Positions 37,159 to 46,255 of a stretch of DNA of 64,000 bases are shown one piece after another. Location of the stretch: positions 558,001-622,000 of the forward strand of contig CAWIOK010000021.1 in NCBI GenBank assembly GCA_963837655.1, written 5' to 3'. The position numbers and the translations under genes were made by a program. The notes under the pieces are model-generated. The model did not search any database. It saw only the letters and a program-made list of their open reading frames with translations, and was not told where the DNA came from. This DNA is from CAVVSD01 sp963837655 (GTDB lineage Bacteria > Actinomycetota > Thermoleophilia > Solirubrobacterales > Solirubrobacteraceae). Each line of letters starts with the position of its first letter. Within the stretch, counting starts at the first letter, position 1.

Positions 37159-38442
37159 CTACTCGGGGTCGGACGCTTCGGGCGCCGGTTCCGGAGGCGT
37201 CGGATCCTGCGGCGCGGGCTCCACGACCGGCGGCTCGACCGCCGCACCGGCCGCCGCCACGGCACGGGCGACGTCGATGCGACCGTATCCGAACACGGGG
37301 TCCAGCCCGGGTGCACCGAGGTCCACCGCGGAGGAGTCGATCACCGAGCGCAGGCCGGCCGCGTTCAGCGACGGGTTCACCGTCGCGAGCAGGGCGGCGA
37401 GGCCGGAGACGTGCGGCGCGGACATCGACGTGCCGGTGAAGATCGCGTAGCTCGAGTCGCTCGCGTTGTACGGGCCGATGATCCCGACTCCCGGCGCCGA
37501 GATCTCGACGTCGGCGTTGCTGGTCGAGAACGCGGGATGGGAGTCCGTGTTGTCCGTGGCGGCCACGGACATCGCCTCGGCGTAGCCGGCGGGGTAGTTG
37601 ACGTTCGTGGTGCCGTCGTTGCCGGACGCCGCCACGACGAGCGCGCCGTTGCCGCCGTCGTAGGCGTAGGAGACCGCCCGGTAGAGCGTCTCCGACGGCG
37701 GGCCGACGAGGCTCAGGTTGATGACCCGGGCGCCGTGGTCGCGCAGCGCGACGATGCAGGCGGAGATGTCGGACATGAGGCCGACGTTGTTGGCGTCGAG
37801 CGCCTTGCACATGATCGCCGTGGAGTTGAAGGCCAGGCCGGCGGTCCCGATGCCGTTGCCGGCGCGCGAGACGATGGTGCCGGTGACGTTGGTGCCGTGA
37901 CCGTTCTGGTCCTCGCAGCCGCCGTCGGCGACGCTCGAGCCCGCGTCGGTCGTGCTCGCGTGGAGGCAGCCGGAGATCGCGCCCTGGAGATCCTCGTGCG
38001 TCGTGCGAACGCCGGAGTCGACGATCCCGACGACGGGGCCACCGCCGGACGGGAAGCCCGCGAGGGCTCGGGCGTCCCACGCTGCCGGGGCGTTGATGAC
38101 CTGCAGCGCCCACTGGCGCGAGAAGAGGGGGTCGTTGGGGACGACGGCGGCGCGCATGCGCCGGTTGACCTCGGCGTACTCGACCGCGGGGTCGTCGTCG
38201 AGCGCCGCGGCAGTGGCGCTCGCGCTGTCCTGGGCGCGCACGACGCGCGCGCCGACCTGGGCCACGGTCCCGACCGTGCGGACGACGTCGGCGCTCTCGA
38301 GGGCGTCCGTGCGCTGGCCGGCGGTCGTGCCGTCCTTGAACTTCACGATCACGGTGTCGGCGGCGGGTGCGGCCGCGGCGACCGAGGCTGGGACGAGGAC
38401 CAGCGCGAGTGCGAGCGTCACGATCCGAAACGACTTGGCCAT
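37159..38442 (-). CDS. Secreted S8 subtilisin-like serine protease
   Basis: The 427-residue precursor has a clear signal peptide (FRIVTLALALVLVPASVAAA), an I9-like propeptide (DTVIVKFKDGTTAGQRTDAL) and a peptidase domain with Asp in VVGIVDSGVRTTHEDL, His in QNGHGTNVTGTI, Asn in VVAASGNDG and Ser in FTGTSMSAPHVSGLAALL. A Pro/Glu-rich tail ends the protein. It acts outside the cell. AAGGGAG precedes ATG 38442. Its place between glycan genes suggests a role in surface maturation, but this is only context. Confidence 0.92.
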   Translation of the reverse strand: MAKSFRIVTLALALVLVPASVAAAAPAADTVIVKFKDGTTAGQRTDALESADVVRTVGTVAQVGARVVRAQDSASATAAALDDDPAVEYAEVNRRMRAAVVPNDPLFSRQWALQVINAPAAWDARALAGFPSGGGPVVGIVDSGVRTTHEDLQGAISGCLHASTTDAGSSVADGGCEDQNGHGTNVTGTIVSRAGNGIGTAGLAFNSTAIMCKALDANNVGLMSDISACIVALRDHGARVINLSLVGPPSETLYRAVSYAYDGGNGALVVAASGNDGTTNVNYPAGYAEAMSVAATDNTDSHPAFSTSNADVEISAPGVGIIGPYNASDSSYAIFTGTSMSAPHVSGLAALLATVNPSLNAAGLRSVIDSSAVDLGAPGLDPVFGYGRIDVARAVAAAGAAVEPPVVEPAPQDPTPPEPAPEASDPE

Positions 38443-38508
38443 CGTCCGGCTCCCTTCCATGGATACTGTGCCCGGCTGCGCGCGACCGGCGCGCAGGAAG
38501 AGCGAAAG

Positions 38509-39942
38509 CTACCGCATCCGCGCGATCGCAGCACGCTCGTCAGGACGCAGGAATCCGGTGAGAACGAGCACCACCGGAACCAGCGCGATGAGCGCGATGC
38601 GCGAGGCCAGTCCGGCGATCCCCGACGTCGGCAGCGCGAGCTCGCCGACCAGCGCGGCGACCCCGAGCACGACGGTCGCCTGCACGAGCCGCCCCCACTC
38701 GAACGGCACATGGAAGAGGCCGCGGGTCAGCAGGTGCAGCACGGCCAGGGTGACGACGTAGGCGACGCACAGGGCGATGCCGGCGCCCGCGATGCCAAGC
38801 GGCGGGACGAGCACGAGGAGCGCCACGACGTTGGCGGCGAGGCCGCCGAAGGCGGCCGGCGCGCTGCGGGTCGTGATGCGGGCACGGCCGGCCACGGTGA
38901 CGAGCAGCAGGGCGAGCCCGTAGAGCCCCCAGCCGAGCGCGACCCAGCCCAGTGCCTCGTGCGCCTCGGCGAACTGGGGCGCCGCGAGGAGGTCGACGAT
39001 CCAGCGCGAGAGCAGCGCCAGCGCGAGCACGACGAGGCCGATCACCGCGACGTACCACGTCGTCACCGCCGCGTAGAGGCCTCGCGCCTCGTCGTCGTCG
39101 GAGACCGAGTACGCCAGAGGCGGCCACGCCAGTCCGAAGGCGCGGACGGCCACGATCACCACCGTCGCGAGCTTCACCGCGAGCGCGAACAGCCCGGCCG
39201 CCGCGGCCGACTCCGAGCGCAGGAGGTAGGCGCGGTCGACGACGTTCAGCGCAAAGACCGCGGCCTCGGCGGGCACGATCGGCAGCCCGTAGCGCAGCAT
39301 CGGCCGGAGCGGGTAGCCGCCGCCGCGCGCGCCGATCCGGCGGCCCTCCGTGGCCCAGATGCCCAGCAGGACGACCGCGCTCGCCGCGTAGTTCCCCGCC
39401 AGGTAGCCATAGGCCCCCTGGTCGAGGATCACCACGAGCGTCACGGTGAGGCCGACGGTCAGCACGACGTTGGCCATCGACGCGCGCAGGAACGCGCCGC
39501 GCCGCTCCTCCACCCGTAGCAGCGCGTAGGACGTCTCGAGGTTCGTGAAGCTCCACAGGCCGAGGATGGCGAGGCGGCCGATACCGGCGTCCCTGCGGTT
39601 GCAGAGCACGTCGGCCAGCGGCGCCGCGAACGGCAGCGCGACGATCGCGACCAGCGTCGTCACCGCGGCGACCGTCCCGATCGCGGTCCGGGCCATCCGC
39701 CGGCGCGTCTCGGGGTCCTCGTCCGTGAACCACAGCCGGATGAGCGCCTCGGCCAGGCCGCCGCGCAGGACAATCGACCCGAGGATGATGAACGTGAGGA
39801 CGGTCTCGGCGACGCCGAGGTCGGCCGGCGACAGCTTCCGCGTGTACAGCGGCAGCGTGACGAGCGCCAGAAGCCCCGACACGAGCGCCGGCGACTGGTA
39901 GGCGGCACCGCCACGGAGCAGTCGCGAGAGCGCGGAGGGCAC
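38509..39942 (-). CDS. Wzx-like polysaccharide flippase
   Basis: The 477-residue protein is almost entirely membrane helices, about 12-14. It starts with the flippase pattern RLLRGGAAYQSPALVSGLLALVTLPLYTRKLSPADLG and has a PST/MATE-like repeat of helices. It should flip undecaprenyl-linked repeat units across the membrane. The GTG at 39940-39942 is chosen because a -10-like TACGGT ends six bases upstream. An earlier in-frame ATG at 40017 would lie inside the divergent gene. Confidence 0.82.
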   Translation of the reverse strand: MPSALSRLLRGGAAYQSPALVSGLLALVTLPLYTRKLSPADLGVAETVLTFIILGSIVLRGGLAEALIRLWFTDEDPETRRRMARTAIGTVAAVTTLVAIVALPFAAPLADVLCNRRDAGIGRLAILGLWSFTNLETSYALLRVEERRGAFLRASMANVVLTVGLTVTLVVILDQGAYGYLAGNYAASAVVLLGIWATEGRRIGARGGGYPLRPMLRYGLPIVPAEAAVFALNVVDRAYLLRSESAAAAGLFALAVKLATVVIVAVRAFGLAWPPLAYSVSDDDEARGLYAAVTTWYVAVIGLVVLALALLSRWIVDLLAAPQFAEAHEALGWVALGWGLYGLALLLVTVAGRARITTRSAPAAFGGLAANVVALLVLVPPLGIAGAGIALCVAYVVTLAVLHLLTRGLFHVPFEWGRLVQATVVLGVAALVGELALPTSGIAGLASRIALIALVPVVLVLTGFLRPDERAAIARMR

Positions 39943-39964
39943 GGCGGGACCGTATTGTCCCCCG
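39943..39964. promoter_or_regulatory. Symmetric bidirectional leaderless promoter
   Basis: The 22-base gap between divergent GTG starts holds TATTGT (39953-39958, + strand) and TACGGT (39949-39954, minus strand), sharing the central TA. Each ends exactly six bases before its start codon. The inverted repeat GGGAC-CGTATT-GTCCC (39946-39961) covers both. Confidence 0.55.
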
Positions 39965-41035
39965 GTGCCCGACGACCTCGCGCTGCTGCTCCTGCCCCGT
40001 CCCCTGGAGTCGTTCATCCTGCGCGACCAGGCGCAGGATCTGCTCCGGGCGCCGTCGGTCGTGGCGGCCGATCCGCCCCCCGTCCCCTACGGCGCGGTGC
40101 TGCGGATGCCCCAGGCGATGGCTCACATCGTCGCTGCGCGGACGGCCAAGCGCCTGTTGCGGGCGCTGCGCAGGCACGGCAAGCCGCGCGTCGTCGTGAT
40201 CTTCCACCCGGTGCAGTGGCCGCTGGCCCGCGCGATCCTGGACGCGAACGAGGCGACCGAGCTCTGGTACTGGTGCTGGGACCGCTTCGACCACGCCTAC
40301 GACGCGTCGGCGTCGCGGCGCGCACGCCTCAGGGCCTACCACGAGGCCGCCGCCGCGCGCGCCGAGCTGACGATCGCGGCCTCGGTGCGCCTCGCCGAGC
40401 TCGAGCGGGAGGCGGGCCGCACCGCCGAGCTCGTGCCGCTGTCGGCCGACCTCTTCCCCGCGCCCGATCCCGAGGGCGCCGTGGTCGCCGTCTCGCTCGG
40501 CCACCTCGGGCGCCGGACCGATTGGACCCTGCTGCGGCAGATCAGCGAGCGCATGCCCGAGCTCGTCCTGCTGCTCGTCGGCGCTTGGCACGACGACGAG
40601 GTGCGCGGCGACGCGGACTACGCGGCGTGCCGCGCGGCGCCCAACCTCGTCTGGCTCGGCGAGCAGCCCGACGAGCAGGCCTCGCGGCTCATCCTGTGCG
40701 CCGACGTCGGGATCGTCCCGTTCAAGGTCGAGCCGTTCAACGACGCCGGGCTGCCGTACCGGATCCTCAAGTACGCGCGCCTGGGTCGCCGGACGGTGAC
40801 GCCGGCGCTCGCGGGCGTCGCGACCTGGTCGCAGGCCGTCACGGTCGCCGCCGACCCCGATGCCTGGGTGGCCGCCCTCCGCGCGGCCGCCGGCACGCGC
40901 GTGCGCCCCGACACCGCGCTGCGCGAGTGGGCCCTCGACCAGACGGCCGAGCACCAGAACGCGCCGCTGTGGGCGCGCCTGCGCGAGCTCGGCGTCGTCA
41001 GCGAGGAGCGCCTCGGCACGCCGCGTACGCGCTGA
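39965..41035 (+). CDS. TuaH-like GT4 glycosyltransferase
   Basis: The 356-residue GT-B-type protein has an N-terminal domain (VVVIFHPVQWPLARAILDAN, LWYWCWDRFDH) and a donor domain (AVVAVSLGHLGRRTDWTLLR, LVWLGEQPDEQAS, LPYRILKYARLGRRTV). It resembles TuaH/GumK-like transferases of surface polysaccharide loci. The GTG start has no ribosome site but a -10-like box six bases upstream. Its end overlaps the next convergent gene by 38 bases. Confidence 0.75.
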   Translation: MPDDLALLLLPRPLESFILRDQAQDLLRAPSVVAADPPPVPYGAVLRMPQAMAHIVAARTAKRLLRALRRHGKPRVVVIFHPVQWPLARAILDANEATELWYWCWDRFDHAYDASASRRARLRAYHEAAAARAELTIAASVRLAELEREAGRTAELVPLSADLFPAPDPEGAVVAVSLGHLGRRTDWTLLRQISERMPELVLLLVGAWHDDEVRGDADYAACRAAPNLVWLGEQPDEQASRLILCADVGIVPFKVEPFNDAGLPYRILKYARLGRRTVTPALAGVATWSQAVTVAADPDAWVAALRAAAGTRVRPDTALREWALDQTAEHQNAPLWARLRELGVVSEERLGTPRTR

Positions 41036-42410
41036 GGCGCGGCACGCGCACGATCGGCGCGAAGCCGGGGTCCGGCACGTTCGTCAGCGGGCTCGCCCCG
41101 TCGGCGAAGCCGTACCGGCGCAGCGTCTCGCGCCCGACGGTGAAGACGGCCACTCCGCTGTCGCGGCGCTTCGCGCTGCGGGCGCCGACGGCCGAGCGGG
41201 GCGCGTCGAGCATCCAGCGCGTGTCGGGCACGAGCCGGTAGTTGGGGAACGTGATCGGCCCGCAGCGCATGCCGGCGCGGACCTCCGGCGCGGCGAGCAG
41301 CGACTGGAGGTCGTCGTGCATCTGGCGCCCGAAGCGCAGCTCGTCGGCGAGGGTGCCGAAGCTCGGCAGCTTGATGACGAGGAACACGACCCCGAGGGCC
41401 AGGGCGCCGACCGCGGCACGGCTCCATGGCCTGCGCCAGCGGTCGCCGGCCGGCAGCAGCGTGAAGCCCGCCACCGCGTAGCCGGCGAACAGGCACAGTG
41501 CGACCGCCGGGACCGTGAGGTACCGGGGCAGGATCGACAGGCCCAGGACACCGGTGCCGGTGAAGGCGACGATCCCGGATGCGAGCATCCCCAGCGGGAT
41601 CGCCATCCGGCGCCAGCCCATGCGGCGCACGGCGAGCACCGCCCCGATCACCCCGGCGAGCGCGACCGGCGGGCGGGCGACGTCCGCCAGCTGGGTGACG
41701 AACAGCCGCGGCACCTTCGCGATCCCCCGGTCACGGCCGAGGTCCTCGGCCAGCGAGCTCGTGGCGGTCACGGAGTGCAGCGGGTTTCCCGTCACGACGA
41801 AGTCGACCAGGCACCAGATGACGGGCGCCAGGAGGACGAGCCCCGCGCCGCGCACCCGCCGGGCCGTGTCCGCCGCCGGCCAGCGCCACACCCAGAGCAG
41901 GCCCGCGAGGATCCAGCCCTCCGGGCGCAGCAGGCCGGCCAGGACGAGGAACCCCGCGGCTCCCCGCTTGCCCTCGGCCTCCCGCACCCCCGCCCAGACG
42001 ACGAGGGCGAGGAACGGCACGTCGACGTACGCCCGGACGGCGTACAGCAGGAACGCGAAGCTCGAGCCGACGAACAGCGTCGCCAGCAGTGCGGGCCACG
42101 TCCCGAACAGGACGAGCCCCAGCCGCCACGTCCCCCAGACGAGCGCGACGAGGCACAGCATCGTCGTGAGGACGAGCACGCGGTCGGCGTCCTCCCCGAC
42201 GAGCCCGACCAGCGCCGCGTACGCGACGTAGAGGGGATGCTCCGTCGGCGCCGCGTAGGCCTCGAAGGACGGCTTGAGCCCATCGAGGATCTCGCGACCC
42301 CAGACGAGGTGGTAGTAGGCGTCGTAGTTCGGATAGCTCGGGACGAGCAGCCACCACAGGACGGCGGCGGCGAGCAGCGCGGCGCCGACGACCCGCTCGG
42401 CCCGTCTCAC
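40998..42410 (-). CDS. Multi-pass membrane protein, GT-C-like (ArnT/DUF2029 type)
   Basis: The 470-residue protein has about ten membrane helices and an early extracytoplasmic loop SYPNYDAYYHLVWGREIL, with acidic residues as in PMT/ArnT-type glycosyltransferases that use polyprenyl-phosphate sugars. The C-terminal 150 residues are soluble. The start GTG overlaps the stop of the O-antigen ligase-like gene (GTGA). It may decorate the glycan on the outer face. Enzyme assignment is by topology only. Confidence 0.65.
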   Translation of the reverse strand: MRRAERVVGAALLAAAVLWWLLVPSYPNYDAYYHLVWGREILDGLKPSFEAYAAPTEHPLYVAYAALVGLVGEDADRVLVLTTMLCLVALVWGTWRLGLVLFGTWPALLATLFVGSSFAFLLYAVRAYVDVPFLALVVWAGVREAEGKRGAAGFLVLAGLLRPEGWILAGLLWVWRWPAADTARRVRGAGLVLLAPVIWCLVDFVVTGNPLHSVTATSSLAEDLGRDRGIAKVPRLFVTQLADVARPPVALAGVIGAVLAVRRMGWRRMAIPLGMLASGIVAFTGTGVLGLSILPRYLTVPAVALCLFAGYAVAGFTLLPAGDRWRRPWSRAAVGALALGVVFLVIKLPSFGTLADELRFGRQMHDDLQSLLAAPEVRAGMRCGPITFPNYRLVPDTRWMLDAPRSAVGARSAKRRDSGVAVFTVGRETLRRYGFADGASPLTNVPDPGFAPIVRVPRLSAYAACRGAPR

Positions 42411-43930
42411 GGCTCCGCTGCTGCGTCCGACGGACGGATCGCCGCGGCGGCCGCCAGTCCGGTCCCCAGTGCGAGCAGCGCCCACGTCAGCGGATCCTCC
42501 AGGAACGCGGCGTAGAGCAGCGTGTGCACGACCAGCGCCGTGAACGCGGCGGCCACCGCCACGCGCGCCGTGGTCCACTCCCCCGAGCCCCGGACGCCGG
42601 AGAACAGCCGCCACAGCGCCGCGACGAGCAGCGCGATGTACGCGGCGAGGCCGATCGCTCCCTGCTCCGCCGCGACCGTCACGGGAATCGTGTGCGACGC
42701 GTTCGTCGCGCGCTGGTCGGACGCGTTCTCCGACCTGCGGTACTCACGCCGGAACGACCCCGAGCCCCAACCGCCGATCGGCTTCTCGGTGAACAGGCGG
42801 CCGCCGCCGGCGACGAGGTCGTAGCGACCGCTCGTCGAGTCCTCGACCGACTTGTCGGAGCCGAGGTCCAGGCGCAGCGCGCCCGGCGCGAGCAGCACGA
42901 CGGCCACCCCGACCACGGCCACGATCCCCGTCGCCGCGAGCGCTCGCCCGAAGCCCCACCGGAAGGCGCCGATGATCGCGAGGCCGACGAGCAGGGCGAC
43001 GAACGACGACTGCGAGAACGTCAGCACCAGCCCCGCCCACAGCAGCGCGAGGACGATGGCGCCCGCGAGCGCGACGCGCGTCCGCGCGGTCCACGCCACC
43101 ACGGCCGCGACGCCGATCATCACGATGATGAGGAAGCGCCCGTAGATGTTCGGATCGAAGAAGAGCGAGTTGACCCGGAAGTAGGACTCGAAGGCGTTGG
43201 AGTTGATGACGCGCGGGTTCAGCAGCAGGTGCTTGGTCTCGTACTCCCAGAAGCCGACGCCGACGAGGGCGACCGCCAGCACCACGAGGACGCCCAGCGT
43301 CCCCGCCGCCAGGCGCAGCGTCCAGCGGACGTGCACGAGCAGGACGAACAGGACCGCGAACGGGACGTAGAAGAACACGACCGGCTCGAGGGCACGGTCG
43401 AGGTCGCTCGTGTAGGTCGCCTGGATCCCGTACAGGACGAGGACGACCGCGAGCGCCCACTCCAGCGCGCCGGCCCGGCGTTCCTCGGCGTCGGGGTCGC
43501 GCACCGCGCGCAGCAGGTAGGCGACGGCGCCCGCCGCGACGACGAGGTACAGCGGCAGGAGCAGGTTGGCGGTGTCGCCGCCGACGTCGAGCGGGATGCG
43601 GAACGGCAGCGCGGCCGCTGCGAGGAGCGGCAACAGGCCTGGACGGCGCGCGAAGAGCCAGCCGACGACGCCCACCGCGGCGAGGGCGACCACGATGAGC
43701 ATCGCGGTGAGCTTCGGGTCGTCGCGCAGGGTCTGCACCTGGTCGGTCGACCACACGTGCCCGAGCAGCACGGCGACGGCCAGCACGAGCGCGCCCAGCA
43801 GCGCCGTGGCGCGCGCGAGCGGCGAGCGCACCACGATCGCGGCCGCCGCGGCGGCGCTCGCGGCGACGACGCCGGCGGACGCCGCCGTCTCGCTCGCGCT
43901 CGCGGCTAGCGGAAGCGCAAGAGGGTCCAT
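42407..43930 (-). CDS. Wzy/O-antigen ligase-family polymerase
   Basis: The 507-residue protein has 11-12 membrane helices and the Wzy_C signature region near residues 300-400 (LLWAGLVLTFSQSSFVALLVG, then a large loop with GGWGSGSFRREY). Proteins of this family polymerise or ligate undecaprenyl-linked repeat units outside the membrane. The N-terminus overlaps the end of the neighbouring gene by 25 bases, with AGAGGA before the ATG. Confidence 0.8.
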   Translation of the reverse strand: MDPLALPLAASASETAASAGVVAASAAAAAAIVVRSPLARATALLGALVLAVAVLLGHVWSTDQVQTLRDDPKLTAMLIVVALAAVGVVGWLFARRPGLLPLLAAAALPFRIPLDVGGDTANLLLPLYLVVAAGAVAYLLRAVRDPDAEERRAGALEWALAVVLVLYGIQATYTSDLDRALEPVVFFYVPFAVLFVLLVHVRWTLRLAAGTLGVLVVLAVALVGVGFWEYETKHLLLNPRVINSNAFESYFRVNSLFFDPNIYGRFLIIVMIGVAAVVAWTARTRVALAGAIVLALLWAGLVLTFSQSSFVALLVGLAIIGAFRWGFGRALAATGIVAVVGVAVVLLAPGALRLDLGSDKSVEDSTSGRYDLVAGGGRLFTEKPIGGWGSGSFRREYRRSENASDQRATNASHTIPVTVAAEQGAIGLAAYIALLVAALWRLFSGVRGSGEWTTARVAVAAAFTALVVHTLLYAAFLEDPLTWALLALGTGLAAAAAIRPSDAAAEP

Positions 43931-45702
43931 GTCCTCTTCAGGAGCGTGACGAGCTCCGGGTCGGTACTGAGCCTGGACGAGAAGTCGGGGACGCCGAGGC
44001 GCACCACGACGCCCTTGCCGAAGCGCGAGGCGACGAGCACGTCGTGCTGGGCGTCGGGCGTGGAGGCCACGGCGAGGATGCGCTCGTCCGCCCCCAGGCC
44101 CGACGTCGCCTCGTAGGCGTCGAAGGGCCCGAGCTGGCCGTCGGTGCCGCGGAACAGGTCGATCCGGTCGACCGTGTTCGTGAGCATCAGGCCGGGCGCC
44201 TGGGTCAGGTTGGCCAGGCGCGCGCCGAACAGATCGCGCGCGGTCGGCTGCGTCGGCCGCGAGATGCGCGCGGGCGTCACCTGCACCGACCGCCGGAGGC
44301 TGCCGGTGCCCGTCTGCAGCAGCCGGCCGCCGTCACGCACCCACGCCCGCAGGGAGCGCTGGACGCCGCCGTCCATCCAGCGCGTGTCGCCGGCCAGGAC
44401 GACGCCGGTGTGCCCGCGTAGCTTCGGCCCCTGTCCGCGGGCGAGCGCGACGTCGGTCGTGATGTCGTAGCGCAGCCCGGCGCGGTCGATCGCCGCCAAC
44501 AGCGGGCCGACGTGATCGGCGACGCCCTCGGGCAGGACGCCGCCGGCGTACGGGCGCGCGGTCCGGACCGGGAGGCCGTCGTCGAGCGTGTCCGGCCAGC
44601 CGTCGCCGTCGTCGTCGACCTTGTTCTGGCCCTGCCAGGTCGTCACGGGCAGCACGACGAGGACGCGCTCCTCGCGGACCGACTGCACCGCGAAGGGCAC
44701 CTCCACCGAGCGGTTCGCGGTGCGCACCTCGAACAGGTAGAGGCCCGACTTGCCGCCGGGTGCCTGCAGGACGACGCGCGAACGCGTCCCCGACCCGGAG
44801 GCGCGCGGGTCGCGCTCGCCGACGCGCCGCACCCGCCACGTGTACCGGCGCCCCGCCGACACGACCAGGAACTCCGCGTCGTCGGTCGCCTCCACCGGCC
44901 CCGAGGGAGGCCCCGCGGCCAGGGACATGACCTGCACGCCGCCCTTGCCCCCGAGGCGCCTGCCGTACGGCGGATCGGGCGGCAGCGGAGTTGGAGAGGT
45001 GCCGATGTTGCCCGCCTTGTCGCGCGACCGCGCGACGACGACGTAGGTGCCCGACGGCAGGCTGCGCCCGTCCTCGCCCGTGCCGTCCCAGGTCCAGGTG
45101 GTGTCGCCGGACGGCACGCCGCGCTCCAGGACCAGATGCGGGCTCGCGGTGTCGGTCCGGTACACGAGCACGCCGGCGTTGCGCCCGGGGACGAAGAGGC
45201 GCACCCGCATCGGCTCGCCGCGGCGGTTCGGGAACATCTCCGGGCTCGGGACCGTCGAGGCGGTCGGGCCGATCGAGAGGACGCGGGGCTGTGGTGGCGT
45301 GACGTCCTTGACGACCGCAACGGGCAGCGTGACCGTCCTGCCCTCCCTTCGCAGCGCGACGCGGTAGCGGTAGGTCCCGTCCTTGACCAGCCGCCCCGCG
45401 TCATCGCGCCCGTCCCACGACAGCGAGAGCCGCCGGTAGGCCTTCAGCGCGCGCCCGTCGGCGAGGCGGCGCACGCGGTCGCCCCCCCTGGAGATGACGT
45501 CGACGGTGACGTCGTCGTCCTTCTTGATCGTGAACGACACCCGAGCGCGGTCCTTGCGCCCGTCGGAGTTGGGCGAGAACAGCGGCGTGGCGAGGATGGC
45601 GTTCACGGGCGGCGGCGTGCGCTTGAGGCGCTGCGTCGCGAAGAACGCCCCGAACGTGGCCACGACGAGCGCGGCGAAGGTGACCCGGGCCAGGAGCGTC
45701 AC
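43906..45702 (-). CDS. Membrane-anchored protein with FlgD/Ig-like repeats and a C-terminal ThuA-like domain
   Basis: The 598-residue protein has one N-terminal membrane segment (VTFAALVVATFGAFFATQ). A PNSDGRKDRARVSFTIKKDD motif typical of FlgD/CHU_C-type Ig modules follows, then further beta modules (WDGRDDAGRLVKDGTYRYRV; WDGTGEDGRSLPSGTYVVVA). A C-terminal region (GVVLAGDTRWMDGGVQRSLR, VRDGGRLLQTG) looks like a glutaminase-fold ThuA-type domain. It is probably an extracellular structural or glycan-binding protein. The GTG start overlaps the phosphatase stop. Confidence 0.6.
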   Translation of the reverse strand: MTLLARVTFAALVVATFGAFFATQRLKRTPPPVNAILATPLFSPNSDGRKDRARVSFTIKKDDDVTVDVISRGGDRVRRLADGRALKAYRRLSLSWDGRDDAGRLVKDGTYRYRVALRREGRTVTLPVAVVKDVTPPQPRVLSIGPTASTVPSPEMFPNRRGEPMRVRLFVPGRNAGVLVYRTDTASPHLVLERGVPSGDTTWTWDGTGEDGRSLPSGTYVVVARSRDKAGNIGTSPTPLPPDPPYGRRLGGKGGVQVMSLAAGPPSGPVEATDDAEFLVVSAGRRYTWRVRRVGERDPRASGSGTRSRVVLQAPGGKSGLYLFEVRTANRSVEVPFAVQSVREERVLVVLPVTTWQGQNKVDDDGDGWPDTLDDGLPVRTARPYAGGVLPEGVADHVGPLLAAIDRAGLRYDITTDVALARGQGPKLRGHTGVVLAGDTRWMDGGVQRSLRAWVRDGGRLLQTGTGSLRRSVQVTPARISRPTQPTARDLFGARLANLTQAPGLMLTNTVDRIDLFRGTDGQLGPFDAYEATSGLGADERILAVASTPDAQHDVLVASRFGKGVVVRLGVPDFSSRLSTDPELVTLLKRTWTLLRFR

Positions 45703-46241
45703 AGCCGGTGCACCGAGCCGTTGGCGACGACGGAACTCGAGCCCACCCACCCCGCCAGGACACGTCGGGCCTCCCGGATCACGCCGCCGTGGCAGACCAC
45801 GAGCACCGGCAGCCGAGCCGAGCGGGCGATCTCCGTGAGGACCTCCGCGACGCGCTCGCCCTGCTCCTGCAGCGACTCACCACCGGGGAAGCGGAACGCG
45901 GGCGAGCCCGAGCGCCACGCCGCGTAGGCCCCCGGCTCGGCGTCCTCGAGCTCGTCGTAGCTGCGCCCGGCCCACACGCCGACGTCGACCTCCATGAGCC
46001 GCCGGTCCAGCCTCGGCTGCAGGCCGAGCGCGCCGCCGGCGATGGACGCGGTCTCGTGCGCGCGGCGCAACGGGCTGCTCCAGAGCTCCAGGATGCCGGC
46101 GCCGGCGAGCTCCTCGCCGAGCGCGAGCGCCTGCGCGCGGCCGAGCTCGTTCAGCGGCGGATCACGGTGGCCCTGGAAGCGCCTCGCGGCGTTGTCGTCG
46201 GTCTCCCCGTGGCGGGCGAGGAGGACGCCGTCGATGCTCAT
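45699..46241 (-). CDS. Histidine phosphatase (phosphoglycerate mutase-like)
   Basis: The 180-residue protein has the LARHGETDDNAARRFQGHRD motif with the phospho-His, RRAHETA and the second His in VVCHGGVIREA. Members remove phosphate from sugars, nucleotides or cofactors; many are misnamed mutases. It is coupled by overlap to the FlgD-like gene and may act on a glycan precursor. Confidence 0.82.
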   Translation of the reverse strand: MSIDGVLLARHGETDDNAARRFQGHRDPPLNELGRAQALALGEELAGAGILELWSSPLRRAHETASIAGGALGLQPRLDRRLMEVDVGVWAGRSYDELEDAEPGAYAAWRSGSPAFRFPGGESLQEQGERVAEVLTEIARSARLPVLVVCHGGVIREARRVLAGWVGSSSVVANGSVHRL

Positions 46242-46255
46242 GGGAGGGCTGTCGC

